From: Bacteroidales bacterium
Lineage (GTDB): Bacteria; Bacteroidota; Bacteroidia; Bacteroidales; Bacteroidaceae
Assembly: GCA_004554665.1 (NCBI GenBank)
Contig: SFKY01000013.1
Location: forward strand, 1-40,570
Direction of reading: 5' to 3'
Length of the DNA stretch: 40,570 nt
Shown here: in pieces, positions 24,501 to 30,266 of the stretch
Position numbering within the stretch: position 1 is the stretch's first letter
How the letters are laid out: each line of letters starts with the position of its first letter
Notes under the pieces: model-generated
Told to the model about the DNA's origin: nothing
Databases searched by the model: none
The model's input: the letters and a program-made list of their open reading frames with translations, nothing else
Position numbers and translations under genes: made by a program

Positions 24501-24748
24501 CGTATCTCCTTCACGTTCATGATATTGCTCATCGATGTCTCCACAGGTATGGTGATAAGCTGCTCCACCTCTTGCGGGGCGAGCGTGGGCGATACGGTCA
24601 CCACCTGCACCTGATTGTTGGTAATGTCGGGCACGGCATCCACAGGCAGCGTGAGCATGGCGTAGATACCGCCGATAAGCAGGAAGCATGTGGTGATGGC
24701 CACAAACAGCTTCTTGCGCACAGAGAATCGTACAATCGCTTCAAACAT
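21578..24748 (-). CDS. Heavy-metal efflux RND permease (CzcA-like)
   Basis: This 1056-residue inner-membrane pump of the HME-RND family exports divalent or monovalent metal cations by proton antiport. The expected 12-helix layout is visible. The N-terminal helix (KKLFVAITTCFLLIGGIYAM) is followed by LPVDAVPDITNNQVQVVT, a periplasmic domain, helices from about 340, the proton-relay helix DFGIVVDGSIVIVE near 400 (DFGxxxDG fits the Zn/Co-type CzcA better than the Cu/Ag-type CusA), the second periplasmic domain, and the final helices with VSTVLTLIIIPAFYRI. It is the first gene of a two-gene operon with the adaptor. A -7 box at 24796-24803 and an inverted repeat at 24821-24852 suggest metal-responsive control, but no regulator gene is adjacent. 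Confidence 0.93.
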   Translation of the reverse strand: MFEAIVRFSVRKKLFVAITTCFLLIGGIYAMLTLPVDAVPDITNNQVQVVTVSPTLAPQEVEQLITIPVETSMSNIMNVKEIRSVSRFGLSLVTVVFEEHVPTLQARQLINEQIQTVAGEIPSELGTPEMMPITTGLGEIYQYVLRVDKEHEGDYDAMELRTIQDWMVRRQLSGIPGIVEINSFGGYLKQYEIAIDPEVLTALQLTIGDVFEALSRNNQNTGASYIEKRHRAYYIRSEGMIQKLKDIERIVVANRGGMPVHICDIGRVGFGSPKRFGAMTMDGEGECVGGIAMMLKGANANVVTKELERRIEKVQKMLPEGVTIEPYLNRSELVSRNISTVVRNLIEGALIVFVVLMLFLGNVRASVIVASVIPLAMLFGFILMRVFGVSANLMSLGAIDFGIVVDGSIVIVEGILAHLYAGRLNGRRLAAAEMGSEVELGAAKVVSSSAFAVLIILIVFFPILTLTGIEGKYFTPMAETLVFCIIGALLLSLTYVPMMASVFLNRHIAPKTTFADRFFGWLQGVYHRLLQMAMRHTAATVASAFGLLAAALLLFTRLGAEFIPTLDEGDFAMQMTLPAGSSLTESIRISEEAERVLKDKFPEVRHVVAKIGTAEVPTDPMSVEDADVMIVMKPFGEWTSAKSREEMVEKMKEALAKVEGAEFNFSQPIQLRFNELMTGAKADIAIKLYGEDMDELYAKAQEAARYVEQVPGASDVIVEQAVGLPQLVVNYDRNKIARYGVSISELNDIIRTAYAGETAGVVFENERRFDLVVRLDQEIVRDLDLSRLSVRTSDGLQIPVSEVATISLVDGPLQINRDAAKRRIVIGVNVRGADIQQVVAQISSKLDQHVKLKPGYYFEYGGQFENLQNAIRTLLVVIPVALLLILLLLFFAFRSVTYSLVVFSTVPLSLIGGIVALWVRGLPFSISAGVGFIALFGVAVLNGILMINHFAALRTAGRYALCTDRTIMVGCKHLLRPVVLTGLVASLGFVPMAVATSAGAEVQRPLATVVIGGLIVSTVLTLIIIPAFYRIVNSYPVWRWTHAAARTRGQRKERTI

Positions 24749-24795
24749 AACAGTCTATTTTTCGCATTTACTTTAAGGTCTATAGTATGATGACA

Positions 24796-24803
24796 CAAAT
24801 ATA
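24796..24803 (-). promoter_or_regulatory. Predicted -7 box of the czcA-like operon
   Basis: TATATTTG on the minus strand matches TAnnTTTG, about 48 bases before the czcA ATG. Confidence 0.5.
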
Positions 24804-24820
24804 TACAAAATATGCGGTCC

Positions 24821-24852
24821 CTGTATCACTCTCCCTATACTATATGATACAG
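24821..24852. promoter_or_regulatory. Inverted repeat in the czcA-like promoter, possible operator
   Basis: CTGTATCA (24821-24828) and TGATACAG (24845-24852) are perfect complements 16 bases apart. They cover the -33 zone of the predicted czcA promoter, where a dimeric regulator could act. Confidence 0.4.
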
Positions 24853-24927
24853 CCATACCTCCATTAAACCTTTTTTAGTACACCGTATATCCATTTTTAC
24901 AGACGTTAAGATATCATTCACTATTGG

Positions 24928-24961
24928 CGCGACCCGGTAATGCACTGTCAAGCCATCAAAA
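24928..24961 (+). repeat. Direct repeat, left copy, flanking the ATPase gene
   Basis: A 34-base sequence beginning CGCGACCCGGTAATGCACTG and ending AGCCATCAAAA recurs at 26498-26532 in the same orientation, with one T/C change and a small difference (TCA versus AAAA). The two copies bracket the inverted repeat and the whole ATPase gene, 1570 bases apart. Confidence 0.8.
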
Positions 24962-24964
24962 ACC

Positions 24965-25015
24965 GGTATATTTTGCCAAATCTCATTATTTTTGGGAGAT
25001 TTGGCAAAATATACC
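24965..25015. promoter_or_regulatory. Perfect 20-bp inverted repeat upstream of the ATPase gene
   Basis: GGTATATTTTGCCAAATCTC (24965-24984) is perfectly mirrored at 24996-25015 across an 11-base gap. It ends 12 bases before the -7 box at 25028, so it covers the -33 zone and is not transcribed with the gene. It is therefore more likely a protein-binding operator, for example for autoregulation, than an RNA hairpin. The rest of 24749-25056 holds the czcA promoter and AT-rich DNA without genes. Confidence 0.8.
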
Positions 25016-25027
25016 AAAAAATTATCC

Positions 25028-25035
25028 TATATTTG
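25028..25035 (+). promoter_or_regulatory. Predicted -7 box of the ATPase gene
   Basis: TATATTTG matches TAnnTTTG. A TTTG at 25000-25003, inside the inverted repeat, is 24 bases away, a little long for the usual -33 spacing. The start codon is at 25057. Confidence 0.55.
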
Positions 25036-25056
25036 TAGCCATAAAACGTATTTGAC

Positions 25057-26472
25057 ATGATAATCGGACGCACAGAAGAGCAAGAGACATTGCGGTCAGC
25101 AGCAGAGTCTGAGTATTCTGAACTGGTGGCCGTCTACGGACGCAGGCGTGTAGGCAAGACATTTCTTATCCGCGAGACATTTGGTTACAAATTCACTTTC
25201 CAGCATACAGGTCTGGCCAAAGGCAATACCAAGGACCAATTGTTTAGTTTTGCCATCTCCTTGCGTGATGCCGGCTACGATGATTGTCCCTTTCCTAAAT
25301 CGTGGTTGGAAGCGTTCAACTTGCTATCACATTTTCTCAACAACTCCACAGACGACAAGAAGATCGTCTTTCTCGATGAATTACCGTGGATGGATACCCC
25401 ACGTTCTAATTTCATCTCTGCTTTTGAACATTTCTGGAATGGTTGGGCATCCGCAAGAAAGGACATTGTCCTTATTATCTGTGGCTCCGCCACCTCATGG
25501 ATTATCAGCAAGGTTATCAATGATCATGGGGGGCTGCACAATCGTGTGACACAGCGCATCGCCCTCCAGCCTTTCACGCTGCGGGAGTGCGAGCAGTTTG
25601 CCCGGCACCGCCAGCTGGAAATGAACCGTTATCAGATAGCCGAATGTTACATGGTCATGGGCGGCATTCCCTATTACTGGAACCTGCTGGAAAGGGGACA
25701 GAGCCTGACACAAAACATAGATAAGCTCTTCTTTGCCACAAACGGCAAACTGGCCAATGAGTTCAACCAACTATATGCCTCGCTGTTCAAATCTCCCGAA
25801 CTGTATATAGCAGTGGTCACCGCTTTGGGTAAAAAGAAAGCAGGGATGACCCGCGATGAAATATTGAAGAGCATCGCCCAACAGAGTAATGGGGCACTGA
25901 GCAAGGTGCTTGACGAACTGGAATACTGCGGATTTATCCGCAAATACAACGGCTACGGCAAAAAATCGAAACAGGCCGTTTTTCAACTCATCGACAACTA
26001 TACGCTCTTCTACTTCAAGTTCATCCAGCAAAATGAGAATAACGACGAGCATTTCTGGTCCACATCCATCGATTCGGCAGCACATAGAGCCTGGAGCGGG
26101 TTGGCATTTGAGCGCCTTTGTCTGGTTCACACCCGACAGATAAAAGCGGCATTAGGCATAGCAGGGGTATTAAGCAACATCTATTCGTGGCGAAAAGAAG
26201 CAGACGAATATAGCGACGGAGCACAAATAGACCTGCTCATCGACCGCAATGACCAAGTAATCAACATCTGCGAAATGAAATTCTCCATGTCAGAATATGC
26301 AATTGACGCAACCTATGAACGCAATCTGCGCAATAAGAAGACCGCTTTTATCAATGCCACAAATACACGCAAAGCGATACACCTCACAATGGTGACTACG
26401 TACGGCATCCGCCACAACTCACATTCGGGCATCATTCAGAGTGAAGTGGTATTAGATGACTTGTTTTTGTAA
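25057..26472 (+). CDS. AAA ATPase with DUF234-like, PD-(D/E)XK nuclease-type C-terminus
   Basis: This 471-residue protein of the archaeal-type ATPase family is common in multiple copies in Bacteroidota. The N-terminal P-loop domain shows Walker A GRRRVGKT (28-35), Walker B IVFLDE (103-108) and a sensor-like IICGSATSW. The middle (about 255-325) has a winged-helix pattern (MTRDEILKSIAQQSNGALSK, LDELEYCGFIRKY). The C-terminus carries GAQIDLLIDRND...NICEMKFS, a PD-(D/E)XK arrangement with D392, E406 and K408 intact, so nuclease activity is possible. The biological role of this family is not established. The gene stands alone, preceded by a perfect inverted repeat and bracketed by direct repeats. 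Its composition is more AT-rich than neighbouring housekeeping genes, which suits a mobile or recently acquired unit. Confidence 0.88.
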   Translation: MIIGRTEEQETLRSAAESEYSELVAVYGRRRVGKTFLIRETFGYKFTFQHTGLAKGNTKDQLFSFAISLRDAGYDDCPFPKSWLEAFNLLSHFLNNSTDDKKIVFLDELPWMDTPRSNFISAFEHFWNGWASARKDIVLIICGSATSWIISKVINDHGGLHNRVTQRIALQPFTLRECEQFARHRQLEMNRYQIAECYMVMGGIPYYWNLLERGQSLTQNIDKLFFATNGKLANEFNQLYASLFKSPELYIAVVTALGKKKAGMTRDEILKSIAQQSNGALSKVLDELEYCGFIRKYNGYGKKSKQAVFQLIDNYTLFYFKFIQQNENNDEHFWSTSIDSAAHRAWSGLAFERLCLVHTRQIKAALGIAGVLSNIYSWRKEADEYSDGAQIDLLIDRNDQVINICEMKFSMSEYAIDATYERNLRNKKTAFINATNTRKAIHLTMVTTYGIRHNSHSGIIQSEVVLDDLFL

Positions 26473-26497
26473 ACGCGAAGGTATTGACAGCCATCCT

Positions 26498-26532
26498 CGC
26501 GACCCGGCAATGCACTGAAAAAGCCATCAAAA
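26498..26532 (+). repeat. Direct repeat, right copy, flanking the ATPase gene
   Basis: This is the second copy of the sequence at 24928-24961. It runs directly into CAAAATATACC, which is also the outer end of the right arm of the 24965-25015 inverted repeat. It therefore looks like the left flank joined to that arm end, with the interior missing, rather than a simple target-site duplication. Confidence 0.75.
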
Positions 26533-26590
26533 TATACCTCTTTTAACATGTTTGTCAAAAAGCCGCCAGCGAGGCAGGCCACCTCAGAAT

Positions 26591-26722
26591 CTACTTCAAG
26601 GCATCGTTCAAAACAGCCCTTATCTCATCCGAAGATGGACATGGAGCCTTGCTGTAAATCACTTTGCCATCCTTGCCTATGAGGATGAAGCGAGGAATGC
26701 CAGTGATGTTATAAGCCTTGCC
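26591..26722 (-). pseudogene. C-terminal remnant of a thioredoxin-like (TlpA/AhpC-TSA type) protein
   Basis: The minus strand encodes 43 residues before a TAG stop: GKAYNITGIPRFILIGKDGK, continuing with VIYSKAPCPSSDEIRAVLND and a final ALK. This matches the end of Bacteroidota thioredoxin-like lipoproteins, with the cis-Pro strand 'ITGIPRFILI' and 'SSDEIRAVL'. An in-frame TGA lies immediately upstream, and the N-terminal half with the CxxC site is absent. The upstream side runs into REPIN-like element B. It is therefore a gene fragment. No other coding signal was found in 26473-27013. Confidence 0.75.
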
Positions 26723-26780
26723 TCAATCAACGTGAGTTCGGAAAATTCGGCCTTCCGTCAAAAGCCTCACACCCTCCATT

Positions 26781-27023
26781 AAAGGTAAAACGGTAAAAGG
26801 GTAAAACGGTGTAGGGACGCACTTCTCGTGCGTCCGATTCCACGGCGAAACACTTTTATGGGAAAAAGTAAAGAGGTAAAAAGGGAAGTTCCTTGATACC
26901 TCTTTGCTTTTTCTTTGTGTTGGGACGGACGCACGAGAAGTGCGTCCCTACACCTTTTTACGGTTTTACCGTTTTACCGTTTTATCTTTTTACGGTTTTA
27001 CCGTTTTACTGTTTTACCTTTTA
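26781..27023. repeat. REPIN-like element B
   Basis: Outer tracts of AAAAGGTAAAACGG type are inverted at the two ends. Inside are two GTAG-plus-hairpin units in opposite orientation. The left has GTAG 26812-26815 with stem GGACGCAC/GTGCGTCC at 26816-26836 and loop TTCTC. The right has the stem at 26927-26947, complementary loop GAGAA, and CTAC at 26948-26951. A further inner inverted repeat (AAAAAGTAAAGAGGTA and a near-complement) surrounds the centre. The right end supplies the last two codons and stop of aspA. Confidence 0.85.
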
Positions 27024-28432
27024 AAGCTGTGTACTCGGAGCATGTTTTTGGGATCCAGTATCTCGTCGAGCTGTTCCTTGGTGAGGAGTTGCTTCTCCAG
27101 CGCCACTTCCTCCAGACTCTTGCCGGTGGCCAGTGCCTCTTTGGCAATCTTGGTGCTGTTTTTGTAACCGATGTAGGGGTTGAGGGCAGTGACGATACCG
27201 ATGGAGTTTTTGACCATGTCGAGTGTGTGGCTGGCATTGACGGTGATGCCCTGCACGCACTTCTCGCGGAGCGTGTCCATGGCATGGGTAAGCCATGTGA
27301 TGCTCTCGAAGAGGCACTCGGTGATGACGGGCTCCATGACGTTGAGCTGCAGCTGACCGGCCTCGGCGGCGAAGCATACGGCGGTGTCGTTGCCGATGAC
27401 CTTGAAGCATACCTGATTGGTGACCTCGGGGATGACGGGATTCACCTTGCCGGGCATGATGGACGAGCCGGGTGCCATGGGTGGCAGATTGATCTCGTGC
27501 AGTCCGCAGCGGGGACCGGAGGCCATGAGGCGCAGGTCGTTGCATATCTTGGAGAGCTTGACAGCCAGGCGCTTGAGGGCAGCACTATAACTTACATAGG
27601 CACCGGTGTCGGGGGTAGCCTCGATCATGTCTGATGCCTTCTCGAATCGCTCGCCGGTGAGTTCGCTCAGATGTGCCGTGCAGAGGTCGGCGTAGCCGGG
27701 CGCAGCGTTGAGGCCGGTTCCGATGGCCGTTCCACCCATGTTGATCTCGTGCAGGAGCACCACATTGCGTCCCAGATTGGCCACTTCCTCCTCCAGGTTG
27801 TTGGCAAAGGCGTTAAACTCTTGTCCTGATGTCATGGGCACGGCGTCTTGCAGCTGGGTGCGTCCCATCTTTACCACGTCGCGGAACTCATTGCCCTTGG
27901 CCCTGAAGGCGGCGATGAGCTGCTGCAGGCTGGCCACGAGCGTCTTGTTCATACGGATGATGGCGTAGCGGATGGCTGTGGGGTAGGCATCGTTGGTGGA
28001 CTGTCCGCAGTTCACGTGGTCGTTGGGGGAGCAGTGGGCGTAGTCGCCGCGCTCATGCCCCATCAGTTCGAGTGCACGGTTGGCAATGACCTCGTTGGCG
28101 TTCATGTTGACAGAGGTTCCGGCACCACCCTGCATCATGTCGATGGGGAAATGGTCGTGCCACTGGCCGGCTATGATTTCCTCGCACGACTTGGCGATGG
28201 CCTCGGCTATCTGTGGCTCAAGGGCACCTACCTCGGCATTGGCCAGCGCGGCAGCCTCCTTGACGTAGGCTATGGCGATGACGAAATCGGGATAGTCGCT
28301 CATCTTCGAGTTGGAAATCTGGTAATTGTTGATACCACGCTGTGTCTGCACGCCATAGTAGGCGGTAGCGGGCACTTGGAGCTCGCCCAAGAGGTCGCTC
28401 TCCACTCTGAATTTCTTTTGTTCCTTTTCCAT
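27014..28432 (-). CDS. aspA: Aspartate ammonia-lyase (aspartase)
   Basis: This cytosolic homotetrameric enzyme reversibly converts L-aspartate to fumarate and ammonia. In Bacteroidales it feeds fumarate respiration and ammonia metabolism. The 472-residue length is typical. Fumarase/aspartase superfamily regions are visible: QGGAGTSVNMNANEV (101-115), SPNDHVNCGQSTNDAYPTA (135-153) and the signature loop GSSIMPGKVNP (322-332) with the catalytic serine and Lys329/Asn331. The final residues KR and the stop lie inside the REPIN-like tract, so the 3' end has been reshaped by the repeat. A promoter at 28617-28646 gives a leader of about 180 bases containing four 22-base repeats. It is near glnN, asnB and amt, and divergent from the DUF389 gene. 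Confidence 0.96.
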   Translation of the reverse strand: MEKEQKKFRVESDLLGELQVPATAYYGVQTQRGINNYQISNSKMSDYPDFVIAIAYVKEAAALANAEVGALEPQIAEAIAKSCEEIIAGQWHDHFPIDMMQGGAGTSVNMNANEVIANRALELMGHERGDYAHCSPNDHVNCGQSTNDAYPTAIRYAIIRMNKTLVASLQQLIAAFRAKGNEFRDVVKMGRTQLQDAVPMTSGQEFNAFANNLEEEVANLGRNVVLLHEINMGGTAIGTGLNAAPGYADLCTAHLSELTGERFEKASDMIEATPDTGAYVSYSAALKRLAVKLSKICNDLRLMASGPRCGLHEINLPPMAPGSSIMPGKVNPVIPEVTNQVCFKVIGNDTAVCFAAEAGQLQLNVMEPVITECLFESITWLTHAMDTLREKCVQGITVNASHTLDMVKNSIGIVTALNPYIGYKNSTKIAKEALATGKSLEEVALEKQLLTKEQLDEILDPKNMLRVHSFKR

Positions 28433-28508
28433 ATTGTTTTCTCTTACAGTAGATTATCGATTGTTGTGGGCGATGGTGTCTGTCGTCAGGTATGTCGCTT
28501 GTCTTGTG

Positions 28509-28596
28509 TAAAGGTGGCATTTAGCTTATCTAAAGGTGTCGTTCAGCTTCCCTAAAGGTGGCCTGTTCCTATAGCAAAGGTGCTTTTCCTGATGGC
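28509..28596. repeat. Four 22-bp tandem repeats in the predicted aspA leader
   Basis: Units at 28509-28530, 28531-28552, 28553-28574 and 28575-28596 each begin YAAAGGTG; the first two continue with a similar ...TTNAGCTT... part and the last two are more divergent. The array lies downstream of the predicted aspA start site (near 28610) and before the ATG at 28432, so it would be transcribed as CACCTTTA-type repeats. A small palindrome (GGCGAGGCTTCGCC, 28594-28607) sits just before it. The rest of 28433-28766 holds the aspA promoter and no gene. Confidence 0.8.
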
Positions 28597-28616
28597 GAGG
28601 CTTCGCCTAACTGCTG

Positions 28617-28646
28617 CAAATATACCCAATATTCTTGAAAGGCAAA
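28617..28646 (-). promoter_or_regulatory. Predicted aspA promoter
   Basis: On the minus strand TTTG (28646-28643), 18 bases, then TATATTTG (28624-28617). This is close to the Bacteroidota consensus and gives a start site near 28610. Confidence 0.65.
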
Positions 28647-28766
28647 AGGTTAATGAGACTTTTTTTGGCGATAAAGCTAAAAAGCCCTTAAATAACGTTG
28701 GCCATACTTGCTTTTGTCGTGGAATTTGGCTATATTAGTGGCCGAAACATCGTATAACAGACAGGT

Positions 28767-29408
28767 ATGGGAGAAAGTGTGAAGCGGCTGCGGGCCATGT
28801 GGAGAGGAGTGAGGGTGTATTTCAATATCATGCCCGACAAGGAGGACGAGCACCAGATAGTGGCGCAGATCAGCAGTGGGGTGAGTTTCAGGGGTGCCAA
28901 TCTGTGGGTGCTCATCTTTGCCATCTTCATCGCCTCGCTCGGGCTCAATGTCAATTCGCCGGCCGTCATCATCGGTGCCATGCTCATCTCGCCTCTCATG
29001 GGACCCATCATCGGCATGGGACTGGCCGTGGGCATCAATGATGTGGAACTGCTCAAGCGGTCGGCGCGCAGCTTTGGCGTGGCCACACTCATCAGCGTGC
29101 TCACCGCCACGGCCTACTTCCTGCTCACGCCGCTGGGAGATGCACGGTCAGAACTGCTGGCGCGCACCTCGCCCACGCTCTACGATGTGCTGATAGCCAC
29201 CTGTGGCGGCGCGGCAGGCATTATCGCCCTCTGTACCAAGGGCAAGGGTAATGTGATACCAGGTGTGGCCATCGCCACGGCGCTCATGCCGCCTCTCTGT
29301 ACGGCCGGCTATGGGCTGGCCACGGGGCATTGGCTCTACTTTCTCGGGGCTTTCTATCTTTTCTTCATCAATACGGTGTTTATCAGTCTGGCTACCTATG
29401 TGGGGTGA
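28767..29408 (+). CDS. DUF389 membrane protein, N-terminal part (split gene)
   Basis: This 213-residue stretch is the transmembrane core of the DUF389/TIGR00341 family: GANLWVLIFAIFIASLGLNVNSPAVIIGAMLISPLMGPIIGMG-type helices (the family hallmark), then LLKRSARSFGVATLISVLTA, ATCGGAAGIIALCTKG, GVAIATALMPPLCTAGYGLA and FINTVFISLATYVG. It then meets TGA at 29406. Bacteroidota homologues continue without a break into GVR.MRF.RK..., which is found here in the next frame from 29405. One extra G in the GGGG run at 29402-29405 would restore a single protein of about 450 residues. The function of the family is unknown; it may be transport-related. The gene is divergent from aspA. Confidence 0.8.
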   Translation: MGESVKRLRAMWRGVRVYFNIMPDKEDEHQIVAQISSGVSFRGANLWVLIFAIFIASLGLNVNSPAVIIGAMLISPLMGPIIGMGLAVGINDVELLKRSARSFGVATLISVLTATAYFLLTPLGDARSELLARTSPTLYDVLIATCGGAAGIIALCTKGKGNVIPGVAIATALMPPLCTAGYGLATGHWLYFLGAFYLFFINTVFISLATYVG

Positions 29409-29410
29409 GG

Positions 29411-30127
29411 ATGATGCGCTTCCGTCGCAAGGCTTTTGCCGACAGCGGGGTGGCACTCAGGGCCCAGCGGGTGGTGATGGGCATCGCGGTGCTCACCATG
29501 CTGCCGGCCACGGTGCTCACCGTGGGCATCGTGAGACAGAGCATCTTCGACAACAATGTGGGACGGTTTGTGAAGACAGAACTGTCGCAGTCGGGCACGC
29601 AGGTGATTTCTAACCGTGTGGACAACGAGCGGCTGACGCTCGATGTGGTGGCGGTGGGCAAGGAGATAACGCCGGCCAAGCAGGCTGAGGCAGCGGGGCG
29701 CATGGCCGGCTACGGGCTGGGAAAATATGCGCTCAACATCATTCAGGGAGAGCAGTCGGACAGTATCTTGCAGCTCAACCACGAGCTGATGAAGGTGAGC
29801 AACGACTGGGACAGCGAGCGTAAGCGCATGCTGGAGCTCTCGGCGCAGACCCATTTGCTGCAGGGACAGTTGGAAGGGTACACCCGCTACGGACAACTGG
29901 CTACAGAAATCAGGGGCGAGGTGGCCGTGCTTTTCCCGCAAGTGCGTACATTGGGTCTTGCCCGTATGGTGGAGGCAGGGCGCGACTCTGTCGGCATCCG
30001 GCAGTATGTGGCCGCCATCGTGGGCATCAACGGCAAGCAGCGCATGGCGCAGGCCGATGTGGAGCGCCTGCGCGGTTTTCTGAAGGAGCGTGTGCAGGCC
30101 GACAGTATCGTGGTGTGCCTGCACTGA
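29411..30127 (+). CDS. DUF389 protein, C-terminal part (split gene)
   Basis: This frame of about 238 residues (MMRFRRKAFADSGVALRAQR...) continues the preceding gene. It has one more membrane segment (VVMGIAVLTMLPATVLTVGIV), then TELSQSGTQVISNRVDNERLTLDVVAVGKEIT and a long coiled, charged C-terminal domain, as in the extracytoplasmic ends of Bacteroidota DUF389 proteins. It could be translated separately by reinitiation: the ATGs at 29411 and 29414 lie 2-5 bases after the upstream TGA, with a GGGGTGAGG stretch just before them. It could equally be the second half of a frameshifted gene, or a sequencing error in a G-run. The open frame has no internal stops, so any break is recent or tolerated. 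Confidence 0.7.
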   Translation: MMRFRRKAFADSGVALRAQRVVMGIAVLTMLPATVLTVGIVRQSIFDNNVGRFVKTELSQSGTQVISNRVDNERLTLDVVAVGKEITPAKQAEAAGRMAGYGLGKYALNIIQGEQSDSILQLNHELMKVSNDWDSERKRMLELSAQTHLLQGQLEGYTRYGQLATEIRGEVAVLFPQVRTLGLARMVEAGRDSVGIRQYVAAIVGINGKQRMAQADVERLRGFLKERVQADSIVVCLH

Positions 30128-30209
30128 TCCGGGGGACTTCTGTAGGGGATGCCGAGGGAGACAGGAGTGAGAAAAAAAGAGGAGTGGGGAGAAAAAAGTG
30201 GTGGATATT

Positions 30210-30241
30210 TTTGCCCAATCCTCTTTTTTGTGCTAAATTTG
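30210..30241 (+). promoter_or_regulatory. Predicted promoter of the metallophosphoesterase gene
   Basis: TTTG (30210-30213), 20 bases, TAAATTTG (30234-30241), with the ATG at 30267: a good match to the Bacteroidota consensus. Confidence 0.65.
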
Positions 30242-30266
30242 TGACCATATATTAACATAGAATATC

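Noticed and set aside
24928..26532. Classical insertion sequence around the ATPase gene
   Set aside because: No transposase is encoded, and the flanking repeats are too long and too diverged for a target-site duplication.
26552..26782. 76-codon plus-strand frame after the ATPase gene
   Set aside because: The opposite strand carries a recognisable thioredoxin C-terminus, so this frame is its shadow.
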